Below, one piece after another: positions 1-7,151 of a stretch of 33,789 nucleotides of DNA; the first letter of the stretch is position 1; each line of letters opens with the position of its first letter. Position numbers and translations under genes: made by a program. Under the pieces are notes generated by a model, which was not told where the DNA came from, made no database searches, and was given only the letters and a program-made list of their open reading frames with translations. Source of the DNA: Vicinamibacterales bacterium (GTDB lineage: Bacteria > Acidobacteriota > Vicinamibacteria > Vicinamibacterales > CAVVIG01); the NCBI GenBank assembly GCA_025450765.1, contig JANWLS010000002.1:1-33789 (forward strand), written 5' to 3'.

Positions 1-2114
1 GGCACAGGAGGCGGCTTGGGCGTGGCGCGGCGCGGCTCCAGCGAAAATCGCCGATCGGCCGCACGACCGGCCGCCAGGGCCTCGAACAATGGACCAAGGA
101 GGCCGTCGGCTTCGAGCGCGTAACACGTGAAGCGATCCGGCTGACGATGCGCGAGAATCGTGAAGAGGCTCTCCTCCGTTCCCATGAGCCCGGCCTCGAG
201 CGTGTCGTCGAGAAGCTGCGCGAAATCGCCGGCGACCCCGGCGATGGCCTCGGCGCGCCCACCGAAGAACCCGCCGCGCATCACGACGTCGGCGTCTTCC
301 ACGCCCGCGATCCGGGCGAGGTCGCGCCGGGGAAATCCGTGAATCTCCGCCGACTCGCGATACGGAAAGCCGGCCAACAGGAAATCGCCGGCCGCGTGCA
401 CCAGCTGCGCCGGGATGGCGCGATGCGTCAGGAGACCCTCCGGGACCGTGTGCGTCAAGCCGGCGTCGATCCAGAAGAGATGCGAGCTCTCGAACGGATT
501 CTCCGCGGCGGCGTCGTGCAGCCAGCGCATCTTCGACAGCACCAGCGGGTTGTACAGCGGGAGCTGCGCCTGCGGGCTTTCGGCCAGCCAGGAGGCCTGG
601 TCCCGCCATGCACCGCGCTCGCGAATCGCTTGGACGCGACCGAACCAGGGGAGCGCCTCGAGCTCGGTCGCAGCCAGCGGGACCACTCGCGTATTGGCGG
701 GGCGACGATGGCGCCAGACCAGCGCTTCGTACTCCGCCGGCACGTGGATGATCATCGGAACATCGACCTGCAGGAGGCGAACGAACAGCCGCAGGTAATG
801 CGCCGCGAACGAGCGCGCGAAGGATGGTGCGAGCTGGTCCCGGCCGATGTCGAGCAGCGCGGTGACGAACGTGACGTCGGGATCGAGCGCGAGCGTCGGT
901 CCCTGCAGCTTCTCGAGCCACGTGCGGCTTTCGCTGTATGGCCAGACGGTCCACGACACCGGGTCACGCTCGGATTCGAACGACCGGCGGATCAGCGCCG
1001 TCGGGCCCTCCGCCGCCATGAGCGCGCGCACCTCCTCTCGATCGACATCCAGCCGGTACACCTCCTGATCGGCGGCGTCATGGAATCCGACATACCAGAA
1101 CAGATAGTCGTCGATGTCCGCCGGCAGACCCGCTTTCTCGACGCCAATCTCAATCTCATACCTGCCGATCCGATCGGCCCAATCGGGAGGGAGCGGTGGA
1201 TTCGGCGGCTCGAGAAATCGTCGCGTATAGTCGGTCGTCCGCTGCCGTCGAAAGCTGACGCCAGCGTAAGCCTCGTACTCGGCGGCCGTCCGCGCGCGGC
1301 CGCAGCCGAAGCGACCGATGAACGGCTCGGCCAGAAAGGACTGAACCCGGTCCAGGCTGGCGCGGTCCCGCGTGTGCCACTCGACGGCGATGCCGTTCGC
1401 CTTCACGTGGTCGCCCCAGTGCTTGTGCGGCCTGTAATCGCGCGTGTATTCGTGCCAGACCAGGATCTCCGTGGGATGGAAGAGATCGTATCCGTGCGTG
1501 AACGCGCGCACGGCCAGCGTGATCTCCTCGCCGATGAAATAGAGCTCCGGATCGTAAGGCACGTCGGCCACGAAGGACCCTGGCGCGAACAGGAAGTGCG
1601 CCGAGAGAAACCTGGCCCGCACCGGCGTCGCCCGGTGCCGCCAGTCCGCGATCGCGCCGGGACGGAACAGGATGATGCCCTCAGGCGTGAACCGATCGAA
1701 GTTCATCTGCATCGGCTCGTCGCCAAACGAGTCGGGCCGGTCCGGATGGAAGGGGGTGGCGTAGGCGGTGAGAATGGGCCTGGCGCTCCCCGTCCGTGCC
1801 GCCTGGGCCATCGCCTTGACATCCCAGTCCTGCGCAAAACGGTGGTGGGAGTCGATCTGGAGAAACCACTCCTCGCCCGCGAACCGCTTCATGATTTCCG
1901 CGCGCGCCCAGCAGGCGCCGCGGCTCTCCTGCCAGTCCACGTCGATGATCTGAAATCGCGGATCAGCGGCGAAGGGCAGAGGTCCTTCTTCAGGGCCGTG
2001 CTGCCAACAGATGCCGAAGCGAAGATCTTCCGGGTGCGCCGCCTTTGCCAGGCAGTCCGCGATGGTGGGAACGAGCTGAGGGTCCCGGTATGCAGCGATG
2101 GAAACGAAGATCAC
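1..2114 (-). CDS. Two-domain glycosyltransferase: GT60-like GlcNAc transferase fused to HtrL/YibB-like domain (partial, 3' end off window)
   Basis: An open frame of 704 codons runs from GTG 2114 through the left edge with no stop. Residues 1-250 look like the GlcNAc polypeptide transferase family (GT60 / PF11397): the start IFVSIAAYRDP, the metal-binding motif DSHHRF at 88-93, then the segments YFIGEEITLAVR (191-202) and HEYTRDY (220-226). Residues 320-400 resemble a small beta-sandwich spacer. Residues 412-680 resemble HtrL/YibB (WlaTC) glycosyltransferases: TFVTALLDIGR (414-424), PFESSHLFWIDAG (539-551) and GGFFGG (613-618). There is no signal peptide or membrane segment, so it is probably cytoplasmic. 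The GTG overlaps the stop of the upstream gene (GTGA), which implies translational coupling. The start is supported because the family motif begins at residue 2 and no start codon lies just upstream in frame. Families are recognised by motif; sugar and acceptor are unknown. Confidence 0.8.
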   Translation of the reverse strand, partial: MIFVSIAAYRDPQLVPTIADCLAKAAHPEDLRFGICWQHGPEEGPLPFAADPRFQIIDVDWQESRGACWARAEIMKRFAGEEWFLQIDSHHRFAQDWDVKAMAQAARTGSARPILTAYATPFHPDRPDSFGDEPMQMNFDRFTPEGIILFRPGAIADWRHRATPVRARFLSAHFLFAPGSFVADVPYDPELYFIGEEITLAVRAFTHGYDLFHPTEILVWHEYTRDYRPHKHWGDHVKANGIAVEWHTRDRASLDRVQSFLAEPFIGRFGCGRARTAAEYEAYAGVSFRRQRTTDYTRRFLEPPNPPLPPDWADRIGRYEIEIGVEKAGLPADIDDYLFWYVGFHDAADQEVYRLDVDREEVRALMAAEGPTALIRRSFESERDPVSWTVWPYSESRTWLEKLQGPTLALDPDVTFVTALLDIGRDQLAPSFARSFAAHYLRLFVRLLQVDVPMIIHVPAEYEALVWRHRRPANTRVVPLAATELEALPWFGRVQAIRERGAWRDQASWLAESPQAQLPLYNPLVLSKMRWLHDAAAENPFESSHLFWIDAGLTHTVPEGLLTHRAIPAQLVHAAGDFLLAGFPYRESAEIHGFPRRDLARIAGVEDADVVMRGGFFGGRAEAIAGVAGDFAQLLDDTLEAGLMGTEESLFTILAHRQPDRFTCYALEADGLLGPLFEALAAGRAADRRFSLEPRRATPKPPPV

Positions 2115-3652
2115 CGTCCGGACCGATTGTCCCCTGAGCGCCCGCGGTCGTCGCGATCATGGTCGTGGTCGCCATCGCCGCCCCGGTGATCGTCGTCGCG
2201 GTCGTGCCCTTTCTCGCGATGCCGCCGATGGTCGGGCGGGTGCGACGGATGCGGGGGATGCGACGGGTGCGGATGCCGCCGGCTTGACGGGGACGGCGCC
2301 GGCGTGGGCGTCGGAGTCGGCACGGGTGTTGGCGTCGGTGACGGCTGGCTCGTCGCGCTCGGCGTCGGTGTCGGCAACGGCGTCGGCGTGATCGTCGGTG
2401 TCGGCGTCGACGACGCGCTCATCGTCGGCGTGGGCGTGAACGTGGCTGAAGGCGACGGTGACGGCGTGTTGGTCGACGAGGGGAGCGGCGTCGGCGTGAG
2501 GTTCAGCACCGGCGTGGGCGTCGGCGTGAACGAGCCCGCGGGCGTCGGGGTATTCGTCATCGAGAAGGCCGGCGTGCTCGACGCGGAGAGCTCCGGCAGC
2601 GGCGTACTCGAAGGCGATGGCATCGGCGCGTGCGTCGATGACGCCGTCGGCGGGACCGGCGTGGCTGAAGCCGACGGCATCGGCGTTGCGGGAAGTGAGA
2701 GGGCTGGCGTGGCCGAGACCGAGGCCTCCGGAAAGCTGCCGCCTGGGGTGATCAGCGGGAGCATGGCCGCCAGCAGCGGCGTGTCCGGAGCCGCCGTGCT
2801 GAACCGGAGCTGCGGCCACGTCTTCTGATCCTGAGCGCCCTGAGTCGAGAGGTACTCGACGGTGCCGCCGTAATTCGCCTCGAACCCCGGAGACGACGGC
2901 CCGCCGCCGGTCGGCGCTTCCTGATCGCCCTTCAGCAGCCAGCCCGAACAACCCGCCAGCACGTCGGCCGTCACGTCCCAGGCGACTTCGCCCGACATCT
3001 GGTTGACGTGGAGAGCGCCGCCACTCGACGCGGCGCCGAAGCGGCCGCCCGACCAGGCTCCGGCGAGCGGGTCGGCTGAATCGTCGGCGCACTCGCTGTC
3101 GGCCGGGGAGCCCCAGGTCGCGCCGGCGCCGCGCGCCCGGCGCTGCATGCTGCCAGGCAGCGCCAACTGCGCACCGTTGCCTTCGACGAAATCGTCCAAC
3201 AGCGGATGGCACGACACCGTGCGATTGTCGAGCTGGCCCCAGTCGTTATGATTCGCGGAAATGGTCAGGACGAGCTGAACGGACCGGATGTCAGCCGTCA
3301 GTGCTCGATAGACCAGGGCCGGATCGAATCGCAGCACGGCTCGCGTCGTCGGCTCGACGCCCACACGAAGCACGGGGCTTCCGCCTTCGTTCGTGTTGGG
3401 TGCGTCGGCGCGCAAGGTACTGTCGCCGCTGGCGAGGACAATGGCCGACACGCCCCTCAGCGAGGGAACCGTGGCAGACGGCGTCGGGGGTGGCTGGTCG
3501 GCAGGCGTGGACGAGGGCGCTTGCGCGTGCAGGCTGTCCTCGAGCGGACCGATGGCAGCCGCCGCGATGGTGCCTCCGGCCAAGCGCCGCACGAACGTCC
3601 GTCGAGAAACACCAGGAACGGTAGACGGGAGATCAGGGTTGTCGTGGTCCAT
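2111..3652 (-). CDS. Tat-exported DNRLRE-type protein with Pro/Ser/Thr-rich linker and His/Asp/Arg-rich tail
   Basis: 513 residues. A twin-arginine signal, SRRTFVRR at 16-23, precedes a hydrophobic stretch (24-36), so export is probably by Tat. Residues 66-287 form a beta-rich domain like DNRLRE/CBM96-type proteins: a start similar to IVLASGDSTLRADAPNTN, then AVLRFDPALV, LVLTISANHNDWGQ, VAWDVTADV and a closing PQLRFSTA. Residues 311-457 are low-complexity Pro/Thr/Ser/Ala (TPTPTP blocks). Residues 459-513 are dominated by His, Asp and Arg. No catalytic residues are visible; such domains usually sit in surface or secreted proteins. The stop overlaps the start of the downstream glycosyltransferase, so the two are one transcription and translation unit. 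A good promoter lies just upstream at 3682-3710. The exact role is unknown. Confidence 0.78.
   Translation of the reverse strand: MDHDNPDLPSTVPGVSRRTFVRRLAGGTIAAAAIGPLEDSLHAQAPSSTPADQPPPTPSATVPSLRGVSAIVLASGDSTLRADAPNTNEGGSPVLRVGVEPTTRAVLRFDPALVYRALTADIRSVQLVLTISANHNDWGQLDNRTVSCHPLLDDFVEGNGAQLALPGSMQRRARGAGATWGSPADSECADDSADPLAGAWSGGRFGAASSGGALHVNQMSGEVAWDVTADVLAGCSGWLLKGDQEAPTGGGPSSPGFEANYGGTVEYLSTQGAQDQKTWPQLRFSTAAPDTPLLAAMLPLITPGGSFPEASVSATPALSLPATPMPSASATPVPPTASSTHAPMPSPSSTPLPELSASSTPAFSMTNTPTPAGSFTPTPTPVLNLTPTPLPSSTNTPSPSPSATFTPTPTMSASSTPTPTITPTPLPTPTPSATSQPSPTPTPVPTPTPTPAPSPSSRRHPHPSHPPHPSHPPDHRRHREKGHDRDDDHRGGDGDHDHDRDDRGRSGDNRSGR
2282..2722 (-). repeat. Degenerate GC-rich microsatellite-like tract coding the Pro/Thr/Ser linker
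   Basis: On the plus strand the tract is an irregular run of GGCGTCGGTGTCGG-like units. Read on the minus strand these encode TPTP, SAS and SATP blocks, residues 311-457 of the DNRLRE-type protein. Units are not exact copies, and several encode a pattern close to SASSTPxPT. Such tracts vary in length by slippage, and they also leave other frames open, producing spurious open frames on the plus strand. Confidence 0.75.
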
Positions 3653-3654
3653 AG

Positions 3655-3669
3655 CCGCTCTCGGAGCGG
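3655..3669 (-). other. 5'UTR hairpin next to the start codon of the Tat-exported protein
   Basis: A perfect 6-bp stem (CCGCTC / GAGCGG, loop of 3) ends two bases before the ATG at 3652. The only purine-rich candidate ribosome-binding sequence (GAGAG) lies within it, so the hairpin may limit initiation. Seen in the sequence; the effect on translation is inference. Confidence 0.45.
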
Positions 3670-3681
3670 TACAGCGTGGAC

Positions 3682-3710
3682 AGCCTACTCAGTGCCGCTC
3701 GCCCTGTCAA
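3682..3710 (-). promoter_or_regulatory. Sigma-70-type promoter for the Tat protein / glycosyltransferase pair
   Basis: A perfect -35 TTGACA (3705-3710) is followed by a 17-base spacer and -10 TAGGCT (3682-3687). The predicted start point is near 3675, giving a leader of about 23 bases. The -35 box overlaps the greB stop codon, so this transcription unit appears separate from greB. Confidence 0.6.
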
Positions 3711-4318
3711 ACGCCGCCGGTGTTCGTCGGAGCCTTGCCGGCCGATTCCGCGCCGGGAGGCTCGCGGAACGGCGCCACGGGAATGGACTCGTACCGCACG
3801 TCCAGGATCTCGAGCCGATCGACCTTGCCCGGCGCCCGAAGGAGCACGCGGTCGCCTGCGCCCGCCTTCATGAGCGCCCGCGCAAGCGGCGACACCCAGC
3901 TGATGTGCCGTCGATCGAGGTCCACCTCGTCGGTGCCGACGATGCAGACTTCGTGCGCCGCGCCGGACCCGTCGGCATAGCGCACCGTCGCACCAAAGAA
4001 GATGCGTGACGCCGCGGCGGCGGGTCTCGGCGCCTCAGGATTCACCACGACGGCCGCATCGATACGCTTCGTGAGGAATCGAATGCGGCTGTCGATCTGG
4101 CGCAGCCGCCGCTTGGCATATTGATAGTCGGCGTTCTCGCTGCGGTCGCCGTTGCTGGCGGCCCACGTCACCACGGCCGTCACCGCCGGCCGCTCCCGGC
4201 TGAGCAAAAAGCGGTGCTCGTCCTTCAGCCGCTGCAGGCCGCCAGGAGTAATGTAGTTCTTCCGCTGCGGACCCGGCGGCTCCCGCTTCGGTTGCCTGCT
4301 GCCGGCTCGAAACGCCAT
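3707..4318 (-). CDS. greB: Transcription elongation factor GreB
   Basis: 203 residues. The N-terminal coiled coil follows the GreB pattern: NYITPGGLQRLKDE (21-34), then DRSENADYQYAKRRLRQID (58-76), which holds the acidic tip that reaches into the RNA polymerase secondary channel to stimulate cleavage of backtracked RNA. The C-terminal FKBP-like domain includes FFGATVRYADG, VCIVGTDEVDLD and SPLARALMKAGAGD. It is longer than the usual 158-170 residues because of a basic N-terminal tail of about 20 residues and a Pro/Ala-rich C-terminal tail of about 25. A TAGAAT -10 lies 7 bases before the ATG, suggesting a leaderless transcript. It is divergent from the aldehyde dehydrogenase gene. Confidence 0.93.
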   Translation of the reverse strand: MAFRAGSRQPKREPPGPQRKNYITPGGLQRLKDEHRFLLSRERPAVTAVVTWAASNGDRSENADYQYAKRRLRQIDSRIRFLTKRIDAAVVVNPEAPRPAAAASRIFFGATVRYADGSGAAHEVCIVGTDEVDLDRRHISWVSPLARALMKAGAGDRVLLRAPGKVDRLEILDVRYESIPVAPFREPPGAESAGKAPTNTGGV

Positions 4319-4325
4319 CGTCGGT

Positions 4326-4331
4326 ATTCTA
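4326..4331 (-). promoter_or_regulatory. -10 element (TAGAAT) of greB
   Basis: TAGAAT ends 7 bases before the greB ATG at 4318, so transcription would start at or next to the start codon. No good -35 hexamer is visible at 16-18 bases. Compare the arrangement upstream of arfB (17635-17640). Confidence 0.45.
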
Positions 4332-4424
4332 GGCGAACGGCCTCGGCTGCCTCGCGGCAGTTGGGGTACGCTAAGAGGATTGGTTGGACCGGGTTGGCAT
4401 CATTCAGCAGCTTCAGAGGACATC

Positions 4425-5999
4425 ATGACCAGGGTGGCGGAACCAGCAGACATGCTCGACGCGCTCGGCATCGCGCAGACGAACGCCGGCGGATTTTGCG
4501 GTGAATGGATCGGCAGCGGGACCGAGATGGGCGTCCTCACGCCGGTCGATGGCTCCCCGATCGCACGGGTGCGGCAGGTCACCGAACAGGAATACGACCG
4601 CATCGTCAGCCGCGCGCACGAGGCCTTTCTGCACTGGCGCACCGTGCCGGCGCCGCAGCGCGGCGAGTTGGTCCGCCGTCTCGGCGAGCGGCTGCGTGCG
4701 CTGAAGGCTCCGCTCGGCGCCCTCGTGACGTTGGAGATGGGAAAGATCACCGCCGAAGGCCTTGGCGAAGTACAGGAGATGATCGACATCTGCGACTTCG
4801 CGACCGGGCTCTCGCGGCAGCTCTATGGCCTGACGATGTCGTCGGAGCGGCCCGATCATCGGATGTACGAGCAGTGGCAGCCACTCGGAGTCGTCGGGGT
4901 GATCAGCGCGTTCAACTTCCCCGTGGCCGTGTGGAGCTGGAATGCCGCGATCGCAGCGGTGTGCGGCGACGCCGTGGTCTGGAAGCCGGCGAGCAAGACG
5001 CCGCTGACGGCGATCGCCGTGACGAAGATTGCGGCGCACGTGTGTACGGAGATGGGCGTCGACTCGGCGATCTTCTCGCTCGTGGTCGGTCCCGGATCGA
5101 CCGTCGGCGAGCGGTTGATCCGCGATCAGCGGATTCCGCTCGTGTCGTGCACCGGCAGCAGCGAGGTGGGCCGCCACGTGGCGGAGGTCGTGGCCGGGCG
5201 GTTCGGCCGGACCATCCTCGAGCTCGGCGGGAACAACGCCATCGTGGTCACGCCCTCGGCAAACCTCGACCTGGCCCTGCCCGCAATCCTCTTCGGCGCC
5301 GTCGGCACCGCCGGCCAGCGCTGCACGAGCACTCGGCGGATCATCGTGCACGAGTCCGTCAAGGACGAGCTCGTCCGCCGCTTGCGGCGGGCGTACGCCG
5401 ACGTCGCCATTGGGGATCCGCGGCAGGCGCGGACGTTGATGGGCCCGCTCGTCACGAAGAAGTCCGTCGAGGACATGCAGCAGGCGATCGCGGCCATCAA
5501 GAAGCAGGGGGGCGAGATCCTGTACGGCGGCGAGCCGCTCGATGGCGCCGAACACCCGGGCGGGCATTACGTCCGGCCGTGCATCGCAGCCGTCCGGAAC
5601 GAGATGGAGATCGTGCAGACGGAAACATTCGCGCCGATCCTCTACATCATCGGGTACGGATCGGCGTCGGCATCACCGAAGCAGGCCGTGGCGGAGCTGG
5701 ACGACGCCGTGCGGCTGCACAACGACGTGCCGCAGGGGCTGTCGTCGGCCATCTTCACCGATCACGTGCGCGAGGCCGAGCGCTTCCTCTCGTCGCGGGG
5801 CAGCGATTGCGGCATCGCGAACGTGAACATCGGGACGAGCGGCGCGGAGATCGGCGGCGCCTTCGGCGGGGAGAAGGAGACGGGCGGCGGCCGCGAATCA
5901 GGTTCGGACGCCTGGAAGGCCTACATGCGCCGCCAGACGAACACGATCAACTGGAGCACCGAGCTGCCGCTCGCGCAGGGGATCAAGTTCGGGGAGTAA
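4425..5999 (+). CDS. ALDH7-family aldehyde dehydrogenase (alpha-aminoadipic semialdehyde / piperideine-6-carboxylate dehydrogenase type)
   Basis: 524 residues, an NAD(P)-dependent oxidation enzyme of the ALDH7 (AmaB/PcD, ALDH7A1) group, which usually turns alpha-aminoadipic semialdehyde into aminoadipate in lysine breakdown. Visible motifs: ISAFNFPVAVWSWN (160-173), CTGSSEVGRH (242-251), ILELGGNNA with general base Glu266 (264-272) and GTAGQRCTSTRR with nucleophile Cys300 (294-305), and later TETFAPILY. Length and residue spacing are normal. I chose ATG 4425 because AGAGGA sits at 4415-4420; a TTG at 4380 would add 15 poorly conserved residues. No other lysine-degradation gene is adjacent, so the substrate is inferred from subfamily only. 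Confidence 0.92.
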   Translation: MTRVAEPADMLDALGIAQTNAGGFCGEWIGSGTEMGVLTPVDGSPIARVRQVTEQEYDRIVSRAHEAFLHWRTVPAPQRGELVRRLGERLRALKAPLGALVTLEMGKITAEGLGEVQEMIDICDFATGLSRQLYGLTMSSERPDHRMYEQWQPLGVVGVISAFNFPVAVWSWNAAIAAVCGDAVVWKPASKTPLTAIAVTKIAAHVCTEMGVDSAIFSLVVGPGSTVGERLIRDQRIPLVSCTGSSEVGRHVAEVVAGRFGRTILELGGNNAIVVTPSANLDLALPAILFGAVGTAGQRCTSTRRIIVHESVKDELVRRLRRAYADVAIGDPRQARTLMGPLVTKKSVEDMQQAIAAIKKQGGEILYGGEPLDGAEHPGGHYVRPCIAAVRNEMEIVQTETFAPILYIIGYGSASASPKQAVAELDDAVRLHNDVPQGLSSAIFTDHVREAERFLSSRGSDCGIANVNIGTSGAEIGGAFGGEKETGGGRESGSDAWKAYMRRQTNTINWSTELPLAQGIKFGE

Positions 6000-6010
6000 C
6001 GCGCTCTGAG

Positions 6011-6049
6011 GAACGAGGAATGAGTTTCCTTTCCACTCATTCCTCGTTC
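6011..6049. terminator. Bidirectional hairpin between ALDH and DinB genes
   Basis: A perfect 14-bp inverted repeat (GAACGAGGAATGAG, 6011-6024 and 6036-6049) with an 11-base loop lies between two convergent genes. The right arm includes the last codons and stop of the DinB-family gene. There is no long T-run on either side, so it may work with Rho or as a 3'-end stabiliser. Confidence 0.65.
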
Positions 6050-6552
6050 AGGGCCTTGATCGTCGTCGACAGCTGCCCCGCGTGGCGCGTGGCGTGCTCG
6101 GCGGCGTGAAAGAGCAGGCCGAGCACCGACGATGGGAGCTTGGCGCGGCCGACCTCGCGTGGGTCGGTGAGCGAGGCGCGCGGCGTGCGGCGCAGCTGGT
6201 CCAGGCAGCGGTCGATCTGCGCTGACAGCTGCTGCACCAGTTGGCGTGCGGTGTCAGAGTCCGCCCCACCACCGGCCGGCTTTGGCTTTTCCGAAGCGAG
6301 CGCCGTTTTCTGCGCATCGCTCAGGGTTTCGCCGCGCGCGTAGGTGAAGAGCCGGTCGAGGCTGCCCGCCAGGTGCATCAGGTGAAACCCTGGCGACGCC
6401 GCCGCTCCGGGGTGCTGCCAGAGATCCATCTGCTCCAGATCCGGCAGCAGCCGTTCGGCGTCCTGCCGCACCTGCGCCAGCGAGTGGGCGACCGGCATCA
6501 GGAAGGGATCGACGCCCTCGACGGGCCCACTCAGCCAGGCTTCTGTCGCCAT
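6037..6552 (-). CDS. DinB-family (four-helix, metal-binding) protein
   Basis: 171 residues, predicted mainly helical. The DinB/YfiT-like three-histidine pattern is visible: HLMHLAGSLDRL near residues 57-68 and LFHAAEHATRHAGQL near 148-162. Family members bind a divalent metal; several act as thiol-dependent transferases (mycothiol or bacillithiol dependent), and many are stress-linked genes without known substrate. The start ATG 6552 follows GGAGGAGC closely. It lies 10 bases after the DUF3501 gene on the same strand, so it may be the last gene of the rubrerythrin operon. Function beyond the fold is not known. Confidence 0.8.
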   Translation of the reverse strand: MATEAWLSGPVEGVDPFLMPVAHSLAQVRQDAERLLPDLEQMDLWQHPGAAASPGFHLMHLAGSLDRLFTYARGETLSDAQKTALASEKPKPAGGGADSDTARQLVQQLSAQIDRCLDQLRRTPRASLTDPREVGRAKLPSSVLGLLFHAAEHATRHAGQLSTTIKALNEE

Positions 6553-6562
6553 TGCTCCTCCT

Positions 6563-7144
6563 CTACTCCGGGTCCTGCATGATGGCGCGCCGCGTCTCCT
6601 CGGAGAGCACCGCCTGCGCCTGGTAGTACGGATGATCGATGACGAGGCGCAGCACCGTGCCGTCGGTCTTCAGCAGCCGACCCTGGTTCGCGTCAATCCG
6701 CCACTTCACATATTGCACCGCCGACACCTTGTGCTCGTCGATCTGGCCGCGATCGAAGACAGCCCGCACCGGGTCGGTGTCGCCGACGATGAGCCAGAGG
6801 TGCCGGTCGATGCCGACGAACCTCGGCAGCTCGGTGGCGCGCGCCTCGGCCGTTTCGTACTCGAACATCGCCGTCGCGGACAGCTCGCCCGCCTGCGGGA
6901 TGAGGGGATTATAGGCGCGCAGCTCGTCCTCGACTGCCCGCTCGGTGTTCCAGGTCCCTTCGGCCCGCAACATCTCGAGCACCTGGTAGCGCATCGTCTC
7001 GCGGCTCTCGAAGTGAACCGTGCAGTGCGGTCCCACCTGCACGCGGCGGAGGTCCTTCTGCCGCATGATGCGGCGCCGCAGTTCGGGCCGCTGCTGCTCG
7101 TACTCGTCTTTGGACAGCAGATCAGATTTCGTCAGGAGTGGCAT
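6563..7144 (-). CDS. DUF3501 family protein
   Basis: 193 residues from ATG 7144. The N-terminal pattern (LTKSDLLSKDEYEQQR, then RRRIMRQKDLRRVQVGPHCTVHFESRETMRYQVLEML) and the internal segments WNTERAVEDELRAYNPLIP and SATAMFEYE match the DUF3501 family, whose biochemical role is unknown. Members are commonly found next to a Fe-S CCG-domain protein and rubrerythrin, exactly as here, so a role with that oxidative-stress set is likely by association. A GTG at 7162 would overlap the upstream gene by 11 bases; I prefer ATG 7144, seven bases after that stop, because the family usually begins at this leucine-rich motif. No membrane segment or cysteine cluster is visible. Confidence 0.85.
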   Translation of the reverse strand: MPLLTKSDLLSKDEYEQQRPELRRRIMRQKDLRRVQVGPHCTVHFESRETMRYQVLEMLRAEGTWNTERAVEDELRAYNPLIPQAGELSATAMFEYETAEARATELPRFVGIDRHLWLIVGDTDPVRAVFDRGQIDEHKVSAVQYVKWRIDANQGRLLKTDGTVLRLVIDHPYYQAQAVLSEETRRAIMQDPE

Positions 7145-7151
7145 GGTCGTG

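Noticed and set aside
147-2189. A 680-codon open frame on the plus strand
   Set aside because: It is antisense to the glycosyltransferase; its translation is Arg/Glu/Val-rich noise with no family motif, whereas the minus frame has full GT motifs.
2304-2828. Plus-strand frame coding a Gly/Val-rich repeat protein
   Set aside because: It is the antisense reading of the TPTP-coding tract; no start signal or domain.
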